The notes under the pieces: generated by a model
Databases searched by the model: none
What the model saw: the letters and a program-made list of their open reading frames with translations, nothing else
What the model was told of the DNA's origin: nothing
NCBI GenBank assembly: GCA_012295275.1
Contig: CM022665.1
Location: 22,157,502-22,221,501 of the forward strand
From: Chrysomallon squamiferum
Lineage: Eukaryota > Mollusca > Gastropoda > Neomphalida > Peltospiridae
DNA length: 64,000 nt
Reading direction: 5' to 3'
Position numbers and translations under genes: made by a program
Shown here: positions 63,873-64,000 of the stretch, piece by piece
Numbering within the stretch: the first letter of the stretch is position 1
How the letters are laid out: the number at the start of each line of letters is the position of its first letter

Positions 63873-64000
63873 AGTGATAGTTAATTACTATTGCTGATAT
63901 TTTCTGAGAACTAACTGAAATTACTCACGTCTGACTCGGCCATCTGGCAGTAGTAAATGTCTTGGTGAAACACAGGCGGTTCATTGACATTTTTGACGTA
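59902..64000 (-). CDS. cadherin-repeat transmembrane protein, 3' part of gene
   Basis: Six exons visible, 1089 nt, 362 C-terminal residues; the 5' part continues past the window edge. From N to C: the end of one cadherin repeat (NVNEPPVF linker), one nearly complete repeat, the linker DVNDNAPEF, a last repeat or membrane-proximal domain, a Thr/Ser-rich stalk of about 25 residues, one transmembrane helix (VGMFSVLMVLLTVGTVVGLY) and a cytosolic tail of about 93 residues. The linker motifs are calcium-binding cadherin signatures, so the protein is an adhesion or recognition receptor at the cell surface. The tail begins with a membrane-proximal CCG pair and carries acidic Tyr-rich patches (YEDYDDYF, HDYFDE); I see no classical beta-catenin-binding region. 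The subfamily is unresolved without the rest of the gene. Confidence 0.93.
60819..60874 (-). CDS. cadherin exon: cytoplasmic tail
   Basis: 56 nt. Encodes RPNTSSTLSDFNDRHKRN between a CGCAG acceptor and a GTAAGT donor. In frame on both sides. Hydrophilic; no recognised motif. Confidence 0.88.
61300..61362 (-). CDS. cadherin exon: cytoplasmic tail, YEDYDDYF
   Basis: 63 nt. Encodes PARGKQTGKIKPYEDYDDYF. Phases match both neighbours. The tyrosines in an acidic context could be kinase substrates; this is inference. Confidence 0.88.
61530..62530 (-). repeat. 24-25-bp array seeded by a splice donor, with about 72-bp higher-order units
   Basis: About forty tandem units of the type (plus strand) GATACTCATGGATTTGGTTT plus TTAT. 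From about 61850 they are grouped into roughly nine 71-73-bp higher-order units of three subunits, the third beginning AGACGTATTTGG. The array runs without a break into the end of the cadherin exon at 62531: the exon's last bases AAACCAAATCC and donor GTAAGTATC are themselves one repeat unit. It fills most of the intron. Confidence 0.95.
62531..63105 (-). CDS. cadherin exon: last repeat, Thr stalk, transmembrane helix
   Basis: 575 nt. Starts VFIYDVNDNAPEFELNAP (calcium-binding inter-repeat linker), then a domain with ISATDKDRT and VYLKAEDGGLPAKSSTATIQ, the latter a cadherin strand motif, then a Thr/Ser run, KKPYNFFDYPAN, the membrane helix and the cytosolic GYCCGKPNP. The exon ends inside the tandem array described for 61530-62530. 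Confidence 0.96.
63160..63262. repeat. TTTTA / TTA microsatellite
   Basis: TTTTA-type pentanucleotides followed by TTA triplets in the cadherin intron. Confidence 0.92.
63427..63666 (-). CDS. cadherin exon: extracellular repeat
   Basis: 240 nt, phase 0. VTVSDPEYDVITKVYLQ and LLTIAADDDKGAIGTSTIQ carry the cadherin DPE(xD) and A-D-D-KG elements. AAG acceptor (TATTTTAAG), GTAAAC donor. Confidence 0.94.
63819..63870. repeat. (AG)n microsatellite
   Basis: About 52 bp of AG in the cadherin intron next to the window edge. Confidence 0.97.
63929..64000 (-). CDS. cadherin exon, cut by window edge
   Basis: At least 72 nt. YVKNVNEPPVFHQDIYYCQM then AESD: the NVNEPPVF motif is the calcium-binding linker that starts a cadherin repeat. 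GTGAGT donor. The upstream part of the exon and gene lies outside. Confidence 0.93.

Overview
This is an AT-rich, microsatellite-laden stretch of animal nuclear DNA. Every gene I can assemble lies on the minus strand, is split into short exons with GT-AG (one GC-AG) introns, and encodes an animal protein family. Two decayed repeats at about 8.9 kb and 40.2 kb resemble a short interspersed element that is very common in mollusc genomes, so I infer a mollusc, or at least a lophotrochozoan. I could not test this with a search.

Layout, left to right on the plus strand. 1-3827: no gene beyond the probable KCNQ1 3' UTR. 3828-28228: a KCNQ1-type voltage-gated potassium channel, start codon to stop codon, in 14 identified coding exons plus at least one that I could not find. 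28258-46856: about 18.6 kb of intergenic repeats with no convincing gene. 46857-58974: a copine (C2A, C2B, vWA), complete and in frame over 17 coding exons, including an 11-nt coding first exon. 58975-59894: a short spacer. 59902-64000 and beyond: the 3' end of a cadherin-repeat transmembrane protein with a Thr-rich stalk and a short cytoplasmic tail. Its 5' part lies outside the window.

The three genes do not form a known pathway. All three products would act at the plasma membrane: a potassium channel, a Ca2+/phospholipid-binding copine, and an adhesion-type receptor. I read this as coincidence of neighbourhood.

The most unusual feature is the relation between tandem repeats and splice sites. 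Two minisatellites (61.53-62.53 kb in the cadherin gene, 27.74-27.95 kb in KCNQ1) are built from copies of the last bases of the adjacent exon plus its 5' splice site, so each intron opens with a row of decoy donors. A third exon (KCNQ1, 5651-5745) has a stray copy of its acceptor junction about 90 bp upstream. A (CT)n microsatellite of about 80 bp serves as the polypyrimidine tract of another KCNQ1 exon. A fourth array, with an 81-bp period, lies just past the copine stop and carries AATAAA in five successive units. Most other long reading frames here are translations of microsatellites.
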